The translations under genes and the position numbers were made by a program. A DNA stretch of 64,000 nucleotides, taken from NCBI GenBank assembly GCA_026120035.1, contig JALRME010000001.1, forward strand, positions 1,067,909 through 1,131,908. The letters run 5' to 3'. This DNA is from Coleophoma eucalyptorum. Lineage: Eukaryota > Ascomycota > Leotiomycetes > Helotiales > Dermateaceae. How positions within the stretch are numbered: the stretch's first letter is position 1; the number at the start of each line of letters is the position of its first letter. This document shows, piece by piece, positions 24,583 to 35,250 of this stretch. The notes beneath the pieces are model-generated. The model made no database searches. It had not been told where the DNA came from and saw only the letters and a program-made list of their open reading frames with translations.

Positions 24583-26399
24583 ATGGCTTCAAATGATGTG
24601 GAAACCAAGACTGGCGAGAAGACCATTAACACTTCCACGGCGTCTGCACCTGTTAGCGACAGCGAGAATGAGGCTTCTGGTCCAGAGATCACAACCACAA
24701 GCGACATATACATCGATCCTGTGGAGGAGAGAAAGACATTACGGAAATTCGATATGATTGTTCTACCTCAAGTTGGACCTCTAAGTCTTAGAAATGTAGC
24801 CGGTTAGTGCTGATTAGTATAGGCGTTTATATTCATCTTGCTCAATTACCTCGATCGTTCCAATATCGGTGAGTTTTCTAGCCACAAGCACGGCATTCAA
24901 CTTCTGATGATCCTATATAGGAAATGCCAAGGTCTTTGGGTTTGCAACCGATTTAAATCTTAAGGGTAATGAATTCGGAAACATCTCTACACTCTTCTAC
25001 GTCCCTTACATTCTCTTGGAAACACCATGGTAAACACTCTAAGATCTAGCATCAACTCCAAGCATCCTCGCTAACACTAGCTAAAGGGTTATGGCTGTCA
25101 AATATTACGGACCCAATAAAGTCCTCGCAGTTGCGCTGATCTGCTGGTCAGTTGTTACTATTTGTACGGGCTTCATTCAAACATATGGCCAAGCGGTAGC
25201 TGTCCGCATGCTCTTGGGTGTCTGCGAGGCGGGTATAGCTCCAGGATTCGCGTTTATTTTCTCTACAATCTGGGATCGGAAGGATACTGCGAAGCGGGTA
25301 GCACTTATCTATTTTGCCAATGTGATGAGTGGTGCTTTTGGAGGACTTTTTGCTTGTAGGTGCACTCTCAATTCACGGCGCCTCTATCTTTGTTACTTCG
25401 TGACATTTACGATACCTTACTTTCCCCACTTAGTTTCCGAGATACTAACGCAAGATTCCATAGATGGTATTCAAAGCATGGGTTCTAGAAGAGGCATTGC
25501 CGCTTGGCGCTGGTTGTTCATAATTGAAGGTGCAGTCTCACTCTTCGTTTGCGGCGGCTGCTGGTTTAGTTTCCCCAACACGCCCGAGAAAGCGTGGTTC
25601 CTGAACGCACGTGAGAAAGAGATCATGGCACTCCGGCGGCAGCGAGATATCGCCTACAAAGGCGACGATGAATTCTCTTGGAAATGGGCCAAGCTCGCCT
25701 GCACTGATCCTTTCATCTATGCCGCCTCGCTTAGTTTCTTCTGCAGCTCCGTGGCTATCTTTGGTTTTGGCACCTTCCTGCCAACGATCATCAAGGGCTT
25801 GGGTTTCGACGATCTACAAGCGAATTACTTGACTATACCTGTATATATGTTAGGTGGGTTGAATCTGTGCGTCTGTGCCTATTTCTCGGATAAGACTCAA
25901 AACCGAGGACTATTCCTCTTCCTCACGCCCATTCCGGTCATCATAGGATATGTTATTGCCGCTGCATGTTCTGTGCCTGGCGTAGGATATTTTGCCATGT
26001 TCTTGTGCTGCTGTGGTATGTGCCATTCACCCAAGTTCCCTATCCATGTCCGACTAACCGTAAACAGGTATCTACACATTCAACGCTCTGTTTCTCACAT
26101 GGGTCACTATCAACCTTCAACCAGAATACAAGCGCTCCGTTGGTGTGCCATTCTTTGCCTCGCTCGGTAACCTGTCCGGTCTCGTTGCCTCGCAGCTATA
26201 CCCCTCGAGCGAATCCCCTCGCTACGTTATGGGAAATGCCGTGTCGGCTGGTATGGAGACGCTGGCTTTGATTGTCATCATTGGTGCATGGTTCATTCTG
26301 AGGAGGAGGAATCAGCTCAAGGAGAAATTGATTGCTGAAGGTGTGACGGACAATGGTCTCGAAGGCGATAGGGCATTGGACTTCAAGTATTCGCTCTGA
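24583..26399 (+). CDS. MFS permease of the allantoate/nicotinate family (second copy)
   Basis: Six exons: 24583-24771, 24823-24868, 24921-25029, 25087-25355, 25464-26015, 26068-26399; 498 aa. The 46-nt exon 2 restores FIFILLNYLDRSNIG, the TM1 end plus family signature; its donor at 24772 (GTTGGA) is weak. The 108-nt fourth intron is long for this window. Other landmarks are ILLETPWVMAVKYYGP across intron 3, RMLLGVCEAGIAPGFAF (TM4-TM5) and AWRWLFIIEG. FSWKWAKLACTDPFIYA marks the start of the second half. The C-tail is hydrophilic. It should import an organic anion or vitamin-like substrate. No specific partner gene next to it, and distinct from the permease at 909-2509. Confidence 0.88.
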
Positions 26400-26754
26400 A
26401 GTAAATCATGCGTTGGATGAAACGAGAAAATGAAAATAAAGAGTCTCGTCTAGTACTTGATTTTTCACCTGGGGAATGGGGCTTCTCCATTTTTAGGACA
26501 TCTCCAGGATCACAATAATTTCAAATCTCTAATTTGGTCAAGATGTTTGATGGAAGTAGGGATAAATTAAGGTATCATATACATCCTTCGCTCTAAATGC
26601 ATGGTTATGCTGCGGAATAATGCGGCACCAATGCTAGTCAACAGAAACAAACGCTAGATAAGGAAATTCGTGAGCATCATCACCTCCTTCCCTATTGATT
26701 ATACAATCCAGGAAAAGTGTGTATCAATCTAAACTTCAAAGCCCCACAGCCTCC
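26400..26754. other. Convergent 3' intergenic region
   Basis: 355 bp between the stop codons of the MFS gene and the cutinase gene, AT-rich, no gene. Expected 3' UTRs. Confidence 0.4.
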
Positions 26755-27685
26755 TCAAAGCTTCGAAGAGATACCAGCACTGGCCGAGACGAACTCTGCA
26801 GCTTCAGGAGTGTTGACGGAATAGGTGAGATGGGGCGTGAGAACCAAGTCTCCGTGGGCGCAGATGTTGTCTCCAGTATGGCAGATGACCTTGGTCTTTG
26901 CAGCGGAAAGGCCGGTGACAGCAGATCCATCATCTGTATTGACAGTCAGTATCATTCTTCCTTAGGCATGACGAGAGAGAGAAACAGTTACGTACCTGGG
27001 TCACCGAAGATAACCGCGGCGTTGACTTTTGCCATGGTGCTTGCTGGGAGAATCTTGGCAGCGTTGTGGACCAGTTGGCCTCCTTGAGAGTAGCCGGACA
27101 TGACGACTTTAGTTTTGGGGCATGCAGCCAGGGTTTTGGTGACCATATCAGCCCTAAAGAATTGTCGTGTTAGCAATGCCCGGAGGAGGGTTAGGGATAG
27201 CTGGGGAAAACTCACATCGCCTTGCTTCCTGAGGCACTGCCACCGGCCAAGAAGCCTGGAATATCGGCGGGATAGGCTGGTGCAGAAACACCTTGGACGT
27301 CAAGCGTTGCACTACCGATCTTGCTCTGGATAGCTGCCACGAATTGAGGACCAACAAGCGATCCGAGATCGCCTAGCTCGGTGGTTCCACGAGCGAAGAT
27401 CAAAGTCATATCGGAACAACCCGTCTTGGAGGCCGTATTGGCAACTTCTGGTGGTGTAGAACTTGTGTTGGTGGCAGCCAGAGAAGCTGCAAGTTGTGCT
27501 TCAGCAGTTGCAGGATCTGCTACTTGTGGTACGGCTTGGGGTGTAACATCTGGCGAGACATCTGGCGTAGCTTGTGGTGAAGGCATTGGTGCTGCGAGAG
27601 CAAATGGCATAAAAGTAACGAGGAGGATAGTATAGGCAGTTAACATGATGGCGGCTGTTGCAAATTTGACGATGACAATACACAT
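26755..27685 (-). CDS. Cutinase-family (CE5) secreted serine esterase
   Basis: Exons 27685-27216, 27153-26996 and 26933-26755 (two 62-nt introns), 268 aa. A hydrophobic leader is present (ATAAIMLTAYTILLVTFMPF). The second Met (position 14) gives a shorter, more classical signal peptide and may be the true start. A Pro/Ala/Thr-rich spacer follows (about 33-90), then the catalytic domain: GCSDMTLIFARGTTELGDLG, VVMSGYSQGGQLVHN with the nucleophile Ser, IFGDPDDGSAV, and VICHTGDNIC with the catalytic Asp. PHLTYS carries the catalytic His. The four Cys match the two conserved cutinase disulfides. Hydrolyses cutin or other polyesters outside the cell, typical of plant-associated fungi. Confidence 0.93.
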
Positions 27686-28655
27686 TGATGGTTTATTGGT
27701 TTTGATAGAAGACGAGTTTGTCTATTGAACTGGAGCTATTTTGGAGCAGATTCTCACAATTTATATATGTTGATTCTCGGTTACAGCCACGGAGGATCTG
27801 ACGTACGGTTAACCTTAAGGGCCCTGCAATCGTCATGCCGAGCTATAAAGACTACAAGATAGAAAGCGTCCTTTTTCATGCAGTGGTCTGAAAGTTGGAG
27901 TTTGGGACGATATTCTTGCGAGGCAGCTTGGCTGGCATACTTACGCCATTATGACCAGGGGCGACAGTAAACATTTGGTCGAATTGGAACATGTCATTTC
28001 TAGAATTGATGATGTAAAGTCTTGCTTTCAAGTTGCGATTGGCTGTCAGACTTCTTGGGACGACGGAAGTCATTCAGAGTTCCTGAGGTGAGGCTTGGCT
28101 CTGGAGCTTGCACGGTTTCTGCCCTCGCTTAATTTATGGTCATGCGATTGGGGCATTCTCGAGAAATTCTCGTAGCGAAGGGCAACATCATGCAATAGCA
28201 GTCTCAAGTACACCCTACAACTTTGGCTGGTGTACTAGACAACCAGTTGTCAACTGGTCTTACAAGATCTCCGAGGTAAATCGGGTGATCAAACTTAAGA
28301 TGGGATCGGAAAGTAGGATTGGAACGGCTTGTGCATCGGAGATTTTTGCATACAGAGAGGTCTCACACGAATACGGAGTAAAAGACTAGTCTCGACCGCA
28401 CTCTGGTTGCATCATCCATATACTGTTTTGAATGGCGGAAGGGATACGGATGTTAGTCTTGCCATTTCCATCGGTATATTCGGGTTTATGAATGCACCGT
28501 CCACAAGGTTGGTTTGACTTGTGGTACGAACTCGAAGGTCAGTGGATACGGATACGACTTATTATTTTTTTATACAGATCACTTCTACCAGCTTAATTTG
28601 GGCATGGTACAGTTAGAAACCGTGGCATATGTATGCTTTCACGCAGCTCAGTATT
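27686..28655. other. Intergenic region (970 bp) upstream of cutinase
   Basis: Contains the cutinase promoter. A 65-codon ATG-started frame on the minus strand (28073-27876) has a GTAAGT inside but no workable continuation, so I do not call it a gene. An inverted repeat with 8-bp arms (ACCAGTTG / CAACTGGT, 1-nt spacer) lies at 28242-28258. Confidence 0.4.
27760..27767 (-). promoter_or_regulatory. Candidate TATA box of the cutinase gene
   Basis: TATATAAA on the minus strand, about 75 bp before the cutinase ATG at 27685. Position and sequence fit a TATA element; no transcript evidence. Confidence 0.45.
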
Positions 28656-29848
28656 TCACTTATTCCCTCGTGACGCTTGCAAGATATCATCGACCCAGAC
28701 CACTGCTTTTTCAGCCACAGTCTCGCTGTTCTCTGATTGAATTAGCACTGGTCCCCATTGCATAATTTTTAGAGCTTACTGATACAAAATCCATGATCGA
28801 TGCCGTCCTTATCGATCAGCATAAGAGGTTTTGCACTGTTTCCTTGATCCGTACGACGAGCTCGGGCGGCAATAAGCTCGTCCCGCGTATGGCTTGCAAC
28901 CCAATGATCCTGCAAGGGTTACCAAACGATAATATAGTATAGCTGCAAATAATATAGACTTACATTCTCGCCGAAATAAAATACGAGTTTTGGTGTGCTG
29001 CTCTCAGGGTCCGATGCTGGCTCTTCAATGCCCCAAATATCTTCATCCCATCTGTCTTCGGTTATTTCTGCCATTTCATATTTTGCGAGATATCTGTGCG
29101 CACCGGTTAGAATGATGTCACTTCAGTAATATCTCCAGATGTCATGGTTAGAGATGCTGTTTTTGGGAACTGACAAAGCTTGGTAGATGCCCATTCGACT
29201 TGTCAAGAAGTTTGTTGTGACCTCAGCTGCTTCTTCGGGCATGCGCGTCACTACACCAACAACACTTTTCAAAAAGGCCCTTGGCAGAGGCCAAATCAAA
29301 GCTTTTGCCACCGTGCTGGCGATTCTGGGGAAATCGGGGATGCGGAACAATGTGCTGATCCTAACTCCACTGGGGCTTTTCCCAATATGAGTAACTGTTG
29401 GAAAGAGCAGTATTCCTCCTATGATATTTTCCGTGAGCTGAGAAGATTGCCGAAGACGGGACATGATTTCAAGGAGTATATAAGAGCCAACGGAGTGACC
29501 GATCAATATGATGCTGTCGTATGGCTGGGAAGCTCGGGGTCCATTGGGTATTCTTTTGCCTTTGACGCTCTCGAGCAAGATCTCAATTTGCTGTTCTAAA
29601 CTGAACAGAGCATTCCCAGAACTTGCTCCCGCGGTGTCGTCACTGAATCCAGCAAGGTTTTGGCCCCAAATGTGGAAGACATCAGATGGTTTATCATCGT
29701 CATCTTTGGAGGACAGGAGATTGTGGAGGCTTGTCAGAAATATGTCATAATAGTCTATCAAGCCAGGGTTTCCTGTTATGAAGAATATAAGATGGTATGA
29801 CGCATTTGGTCGCCCAGAGACAGGTGAGATCGAGATGTTAGAACGCAT
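28656..29848 (-). CDS. LDAH-type lipid-droplet-associated alpha/beta hydrolase
   Basis: Exons 29848-29175, 29093-28964, 28909-28780 and 28732-28656, 336 aa; introns 81, 54 and 47 nt, the first with a GTCAGT donor. Removing intron 1 restores YQALYLAKYEMAEITEDRW. Landmarks are HLIFFITGNPGLIDYYDIFL near the N-terminus, the nucleophile elbow LIGHSVGSYILLEI, VFYFGENDHWVASHTRDEL with the acid residue, and DGIDHGFCI with the catalytic His. This is the DUF2305/LDAH family, serine hydrolases found on lipid droplets. The enzyme's natural ester is still debated in the family. It lies in tandem with, and downstream of, the promethin/LDO-like gene at 30440-31000. Confidence 0.88.
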
Positions 29849-30439
29849 GAGAGGAACTGGCAGTCCAATAGAGAACCTTCTCTATGGTAGGCGGCAAAGC
29901 GTAAGTGAATTCGGGGGGGGGGGGCAAATTTCTCTGTACTACGCAAGAGAATTGAAACAAAAATAATTATGATATAATGACAGTGGTACTAATTCAGAAC
30001 CAAATGAGCGATCTACGATCTGGACTATGACGAGGTTGTATGAGAAACATAATACAAGGTATCCTAAGGGGGTTTATCAAGACGTCGAGAATAATTGTAC
30101 GGCAGCCGAAAATTATACAAAACGCCAAACCAGGTTCTTCGCTGACCATAATTTGACATTGACGCACCACAACGTGTTTGGTACAGCTATACCTTGCGCT
30201 CGAAATTCAAGGTGACTGAGAGCTGCAGTACTAAGATAGCATAGTCTTCAAGTTCATTCTTCTCAGTCCAGCAAATCTTTAAGTGTGCATTAATGATCAG
30301 CTCCAATAGCATGGCCATCCAGCTCAATTTTGGCAATCGAAATTTTCCTGATATCCTTTTTACAATTGTACTTTTGCCTCGGAGCTATTCCCAAGAAAAC
30401 TAAACTCCATATATTTTGGACCCATGTTCACTACCCTCT
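29849..30439. promoter_or_regulatory. Intergenic between promethin-like gene and LDAH, with poly-G run
   Basis: 591 bp containing the LDAH promoter. A homopolymer of 12 G lies at 29913-29924, about 65-75 bp before the LDAH ATG. No gene. Confidence 0.45.
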
Positions 30440-31000
30440 CTACTCTGCATGCTCAACCTCGGCCTTGACATCCCCATAACCATCCCCGGTCTTCTTGATA
30501 ACCACGGCATTTCCATTGGGCATCTTCATCTTCGCATTGCCGCTCACGTTGACTGGAATCAAGCTATACGCCCATTTGGCAACCAAGTAGCTACTCAATG
30601 CCCAAGTCCACAGCAGCACCCCAAAGCCCACGGTTATGAAAAGCGTCGGCGTAAGGATAAGGAGCGCAATGCCAGTCCAGAAGAGGGTGAATATAACGGC
30701 ACAGAAGGTAGCGAGGAGGAATGTGCTGGTCACGAAGGAGATGAAGAGGAGGAGCGGCGTGATTGACAGGAGGAGCTGAACTAGAATAAAGGACTGCGCA
30801 GACCATCAATTAGCTCTCGGTGCGATAGAACCACATCTTGGATGCTTGCTTACTGCTAGAATGGGCTGCTCAGAAACAAAAGTTATGACATTGTTATAGA
30901 ATTTCTGTCGAGCTTCTGGGCTCACGACGCGGTCCACGATGTGCTGAGCTCTGATGAAGAGACCAGACGCGCGCTGACGGGACTCCTCCATGACTGCCAT
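30440..31000 (-). CDS. Promethin/LDO-like lipid-droplet membrane protein
   Basis: Exons 31000-30854 and 30793-30440 (60-nt intron), 166 aa. The N-terminus is amphipathic (RASGLFIRAQHIVDRVVSPE). It is followed by closely spaced hydrophobic stretches (about 45-115): SFILVQLLLSITPLLLFISF, FCAVIFTLFWTGIALLILTP and LFITVGFGVLLWTWALSSYL. A hydrophilic tail ends in KAEVEHAE. Size, short hydrophobic hairpins and surrounding residues resemble the fungal promethin/LDAF1/Ldo16 group that works with seipin at ER-lipid-droplet contact sites. The assignment is by pattern and moderately certain. It lies next to LDAH on the same strand. Confidence 0.72.
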
Positions 31001-31882
31001 CTTGGAAAAGATGTTTGTGGATGCTTAATTACTAGAGACTTGGTCGATTGATCATTGATAATACTCAAGCCCCGAGGGTAGAGCCTTCCGCCCTTATTCC
31101 GAGTAGTATAAGATTGAGATGACGCGTGGGCTTTCACGTGCAAGCGTGTCGTGTTAAGCGATTGACCTTGATCTTCGACTAGAACCTGTTCACTTATTTT
31201 TCTACCCCGTGAGAACTTCAAATTTTGCAAGGTGCTTTTATTATGGAGCTAAAGATAATTTGCAGCTCGAGTAGCCAATTTGATAGTTGGTTTAAAAGAC
31301 ATTGCGGCTGGAATACCGCCAAATCCAAAGCACATTCTTGGTTATTAGGATCAGGAAGACAAGTTATAGCCGAGGCATATTGTCTTTGCTTGAGAGATTC
31401 CACCAATAGATAGATTATTCTGTGATGAAACAGCAGATGTTGGAAATGCCTTATGGGGTGATGGAAACAACAGCTAAGATATGGTTTGGATTGGGCTGAA
31501 GTGATAAATTGCAGTCTTTGGCGACCAGGTTTTTACAGACATACGGCTATTCACAGAGCGGATCATAAGAGTCTTGTACAAAAGGAACCTTGGATGGAGA
31601 TCCTCCACACTGGGCATAACTCTGCCTTCGCTACAGTTCGCGAATGTGGCATGATGGAACGTGATCTAATACTCAGAGCAGACGGACCTTGCGCCCAATA
31701 TCCTTGCCTGTACTCCGCCTGATTTACTTCAGGGATCAGAAAGCGAGACGCTCGGGTTTGAACCCTTTCAATCAGGGCCCCTTTTCTAAATGGTAATTTG
31801 CATGTGATAATATTGGAGATTCAAAGAGAGGATCGCAACAGCCTCGTGCAAAGTGTGAGTCCCATATCTAAGCTACAGCGCC
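31001..31882. other. Intergenic region, no gene seen
   Basis: About 880 bp upstream of the promethin-like gene. Short open frames on both strands around 31218-31413 are mutually antisense and featureless. Confidence 0.4.
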
Positions 31883-32164
31883 TCATACTTTGAACTTATA
31901 CTCATCCTTCCGATCAGGATACCCAACCTTATCACTGAGTCTCGCGTCTTGCATGGTCTTCTCGAAATAATCCAGCGGCGAGAGGACGATATCGTAATCA
32001 TCAAGATAAATCGAATTGTCAGATCGGGAATGATCATCCGACCAATTCCAGACTTTGTTGTTGGACGTGATTGTGTGGTTGCTGCATCTGGGAACTTTAT
32101 TAGGGGGTCTTGAGCATTGTCTCGCGTGATACTTTCTTGCAAGGTTGGCTTTAGTGTTAAGCAT
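31883..32164 (-). CDS. Small hypothetical protein (93 aa), uncertain
   Basis: ATG-started frame of 93 codons ending at 31883. The C-terminal half reads like real protein (KVWNWSDDHSRSDNSIYLDD and LSPLDYFEKTMQDARLSDKV), rich in Asp with few rare residues. The same frame stays open upstream to about 32325 without another ATG, so a missing 5' exon is possible. I recognise no family. No signal peptide or membrane segment in the called part. Could be chance. Confidence 0.3.
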   Translation of the reverse strand: MLNTKANLARKYHARQCSRPPNKVPRCSNHTITSNNKVWNWSDDHSRSDNSIYLDDYDIVLSPLDYFEKTMQDARLSDKVGYPDRKDEYKFKV

Positions 32165-32473
32165 TGCGTTTAATATATTTAGGAGGATGTCAATAACAAT
32201 GACCCCTGTGACTAGGTAAGGGCGTATTCAATAATCGGTTTAGTAAGAAAAGTCTCCCTTATAATAATTGAGTCGGGACTTTTATGTTGAATAGGTAACC
32301 TTGATGTATATGTAATTTGGTGTTTGCGTCACGAGCCGATGATTTAGTTGTACGACTTGCAGGCATCGTCGCTAAACAACAGGGGCATTCGCCATTAGGA
32401 ACTTGGTTGTCATTATGATTGTTGGACACAGCTACAATTTAACAGCTTTAACTAATAATCTCGATCTGCTTGA
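32165..32473. other. AT-rich intergenic spacer
   Basis: 309 bp between the small hypothetical frame and the 3' end of the oxidoreductase gene; nothing recognised. Confidence 0.35.
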
Positions 32474-33617
32474 CTACAAGCTGATTGCCTTCCCAGTCTT
32501 AGCACTCTCCTTGGCCGCCTCAATAATCTTCAAGACATCTCTAGCCTCGGTTGCCTTGACTGGCACCACGCTCGCGTCACCAGTCTCAATAGCCTTTGCA
32601 AAGAGAGCATAAATCGTAGCATAGGTCTCTGGCTCGATGTTCGCAAACACACTGCCCTGTGGCTTACCATCTTTTAGCACAACCAAATTTCCGGACCTGG
32701 AAGCGTCCTCAACACCGAAGTTCTTATCCCCAGGCTTCAAGCCCGCCTTCAGCTGGTCTTCTTGAACATCCAAGTGGAACTTCTTGAAGCTACCCTCTGA
32801 ACCACGGACCCAGTATCTCAATTGGTCTGTCTCAACACAGAGGATTCCAGCCTTAACAGTGACCAGTGGCCCGCTTACACCGTAGTTTAGCAAGACTGTG
32901 ATGCTGTCGGGCTCGGCATCACCGTCGTTTCTGAAGTTGGAGAAGATGGATGTGACTGTCTTGGGTAGCCCGAACAATACATATGCCTGGTCAATCAAGT
33001 GTGTTCCCAGATCGTATACGACACCACCGGCGTCATCCATGGTCAGAGTGCCCTTCCAGTTTACGGGCTTCTGAGCCTTGTATCGATCAAAGTGGGTGTT
33101 GAATTCAAGCACTCTACCCAAGGTTCCCTCGCTAATCAACTTTCGTACAGTGAGGAAGTCCGAGTCCCATCTTCGATTTTGGTACACGCAGATAAGCTTT
33201 CCAGTCTTGCTGCTTATATCGCTCAATTGCTGAGCTTCTTGGGAGGTAGGAACGAAAGGCTTCTCGACCATGACGTGCTTGCCTGCCTCGAGAGCAGCCT
33301 TGGTGAAGTTAAAATGCGTGTCGGGTGTTGTTGTTATGGCGATCATGTCGAGGGAGGGGTCAGCAATGATCTCATCCGCCGAGTGGTAGATCTTGGCGTC
33401 TGGGTGGTCCTTGGAAGCATCATCGTCTGGCTTGGGGGTTCGCTGAACAATTGCTGCAAGCTTGAAGGCGGGTGTCACTTGTACGAGTGGGATATGGAAG
33501 ACCTTGGCAGACAAACTGGGCGAGGACGTGGTCAGTATGAAGCCATGGAGGGGTAAAACGAGGGGTTGAGACATACCCATATCCGATGACTCCGACGTTG
33601 TAGATCTTGCTGGCCAT
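32474..33617 (-). CDS. Gfo/Idh/MocA-family NAD(P)-dependent oxidoreductase
   Basis: Exons 33617-33577 and 33515-32474 (61-nt intron inside the glycine motif), 360 aa. The Rossmann start reads YNVGVIGYGLSAKVFHIPLV after splicing. DMIAITTTPDTHF, AALEAGKHVMVEKPF (the conserved EKP) and YQNRRWDSDFLTVRKLISEG follow, then GGVVYDLGTHLIDQAYVLFG with the catalytic-region Asp and His. This is the pattern of the E. coli YdgJ / B. subtilis IolW branch, which includes NADP-dependent scyllo-inositol dehydrogenases. The real substrate here is a sugar or inositol derivative at best guess. Cytosolic. Divergent from the calmodulin-like gene across a microsatellite-bearing promoter. Confidence 0.88.
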
Positions 33618-34050
33618 TATGAGCAGTGCTGATGTTTAATTCTTGTGGTTTAAAGACGACTGGAGGAGGAAAGCTCTGGTACTTATACCTACAATATCTC
33701 TGAGAGTCTCAGTCCCTGCTTGGGGCAGTAAACTAAGTTACTCAACTAGAAAGAATGAGATGCACCTACGATGATGCGATGCTGCACACTTGGACCAATG
33801 GCTGGCTGACATGCTGTGATTCTGCTGGGCGGGATAGATTTGTGGATATGGGGTTGTCCAGATTTGGAGAATATGCCCGACATGTAACAGATCACGTGCA
33901 CGGGTTGACCTGCACTTCTTCGGGTTGACCTGCACTCTTCACAGAATCCTCGGCAAAGTTCCCACTTCGGTTAAAGCGCGCAGATGGCCATGCGCAGAGG
34001 GGCAATGTGGTTTGTCCGTCCGATGATGATGATGATGGTGGTGATGGTGG

Positions 34051-34099
<49 letters not shown>

Positions 34100-34424
34100 A
34101 CGTGCTTCTGCTCAAGGCTTTAGGCATTGAAAGAGAGGCGACAGCATGGCTGGCGCTCCTCAAACTGATGTTGTCATGTGCGGTGCGATGAATCAATGAT
34201 CGGCGTCAATCTAACAGGGAGCTACAGGGGGCTTGTTTGAAGGAGTCTGAGCTTTTTCAGCGTGCCTGTCCCCCCTTTTTTAATTACGCGCCTGATATAA
34301 TCCTATCGACGGTCCATCTGGTCGTCTCTGCGGTCTTTCTCTATACTCTTGTAACCCATACTTCTTAATACTCTTGTCCGGTCCCAAATTGTATCATTTG
34401 TAGCTCTCGTGTCATAATAACAAA
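33618..34424. promoter_or_regulatory. Divergent intergenic region, oxidoreductase / calmodulin-like gene
   Basis: 807 bp with the long trinucleotide microsatellite listed separately and a repeated GGGTTGACCTGCACTTCTTC-like unit near 33901-33939. No gene; a His-rich open frame here is only the antisense reading of the microsatellite. Confidence 0.5.
34022..34099. repeat. GAT/GGT trinucleotide microsatellite
   Basis: Nearly perfect run of GAT triplets (26 units) with a few GGT variants at 34037-34051. It sits in non-coding DNA between two divergent start codons, so length changes could alter promoter spacing. Confidence 0.95.
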
Positions 34425-35250
34425 ATGGTAAGAGAAAAATGCTTAGTAAGGACATTCAGAGTTCTGATGACAGGGATACTAGTCTAAACCACTTTCCGCT
34501 GAAGAGGTCGAGATTTTGAAGGAAGCCTTCGATGCCTATGTAAGTCCCAATGATACTATTCCCAATTCTGAAAAAACAAGTGGCTCATACCATAGCAGGA
34601 TCAGGATCGTGGAGGAAACATCTCCGTCGAGGAGTTCGGTCGGGTGATGAGAGAGACCGGCCAAAACCCAACAGATGAGGAGCTTGCCCAAATTATCAAG
34701 GAGGTTGATCTTGACGGCGATGGAACTATCAACTTCGATGGTACATTGCCAACAACCCCCGAGCAATATGCTGCAAGTTTGGAAGACTAACACGTGCACA
34801 GAATTTATTGCCATGATGACAGGCCGATCGCGGCATCCAGCTCCAGAACCTGTACCAGAGCCTGTACCAGAACCAACTCCTGCTCCAGTTGTAGAACCAG
34901 TTGTAGCACCAGTCGAGCTTCCTAGTGAGCCTGCGTCCGCACCGGTTCCGGAGGTTCAAGTAGACGAAGAGGCCGAGTACCAAGCTGCATGGAAGGAATT
35001 CGATCCAAGTCTGAAGAGTTCCATCACTCAAAGCCAGTTGAGACAAGTGCTTGCAAATCTGGGTTTGACTGCAACTGATGCGGAAATTGATGAGATGATC
35101 AACTCCGTGGATGATGAGGAGAAGATCAGTTGTAAGTCGTTTCAGAATTCGTTTTTTGTAGAGAGACGATGACTAATACGAGGAGTAGATAAGGAGTTCT
35201 TGGAATTTGTTAAGAGGAAGGAGGTGGATGATATTGTGGGTGGCTATTAG
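34425..35250 (+). CDS. Calmodulin-like EF-hand protein with proline-rich central linker
   Basis: Five exons: 34425-34427 (only the ATG), 34483-34539, 34599-34740, 34802-35131, 35189-35250; 197 aa. The intron right after the start codon is also known from fungal calmodulin genes. The N-lobe has two good calcium loops: [12 protein letters not shown] (residues 21-32) and [12 protein letters not shown] (57-68). Next is a Pro/Glu/Val linker of about 40 residues ([20 protein letters not shown]...), partly encoded by a 12-nt tandem repeat at 34843-34878. The C-lobe is recognisable ([40 protein letters not shown]), but both loops lack the calcium ligands. It resembles a calmodulin or myosin-light-chain-type protein with lobes pulled apart; partner unknown. 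Confidence 0.85.

Noticed and set aside
27876..28073. 65-codon ATG-started frame upstream of cutinase
   Set aside because: No domain, and no acceptor after its internal GTAAGT gives a continuing frame.
31750..31770. GGGTTTGAACCC, B-box-like on the minus strand
   Set aside because: The flanks do not pair as a T-arm, and no A-box or cloverleaf can be drawn around it.
33939..34196. Poly-histidine open frame
   Set aside because: Antisense translation of the GAT microsatellite; starts and ends in non-coding DNA.
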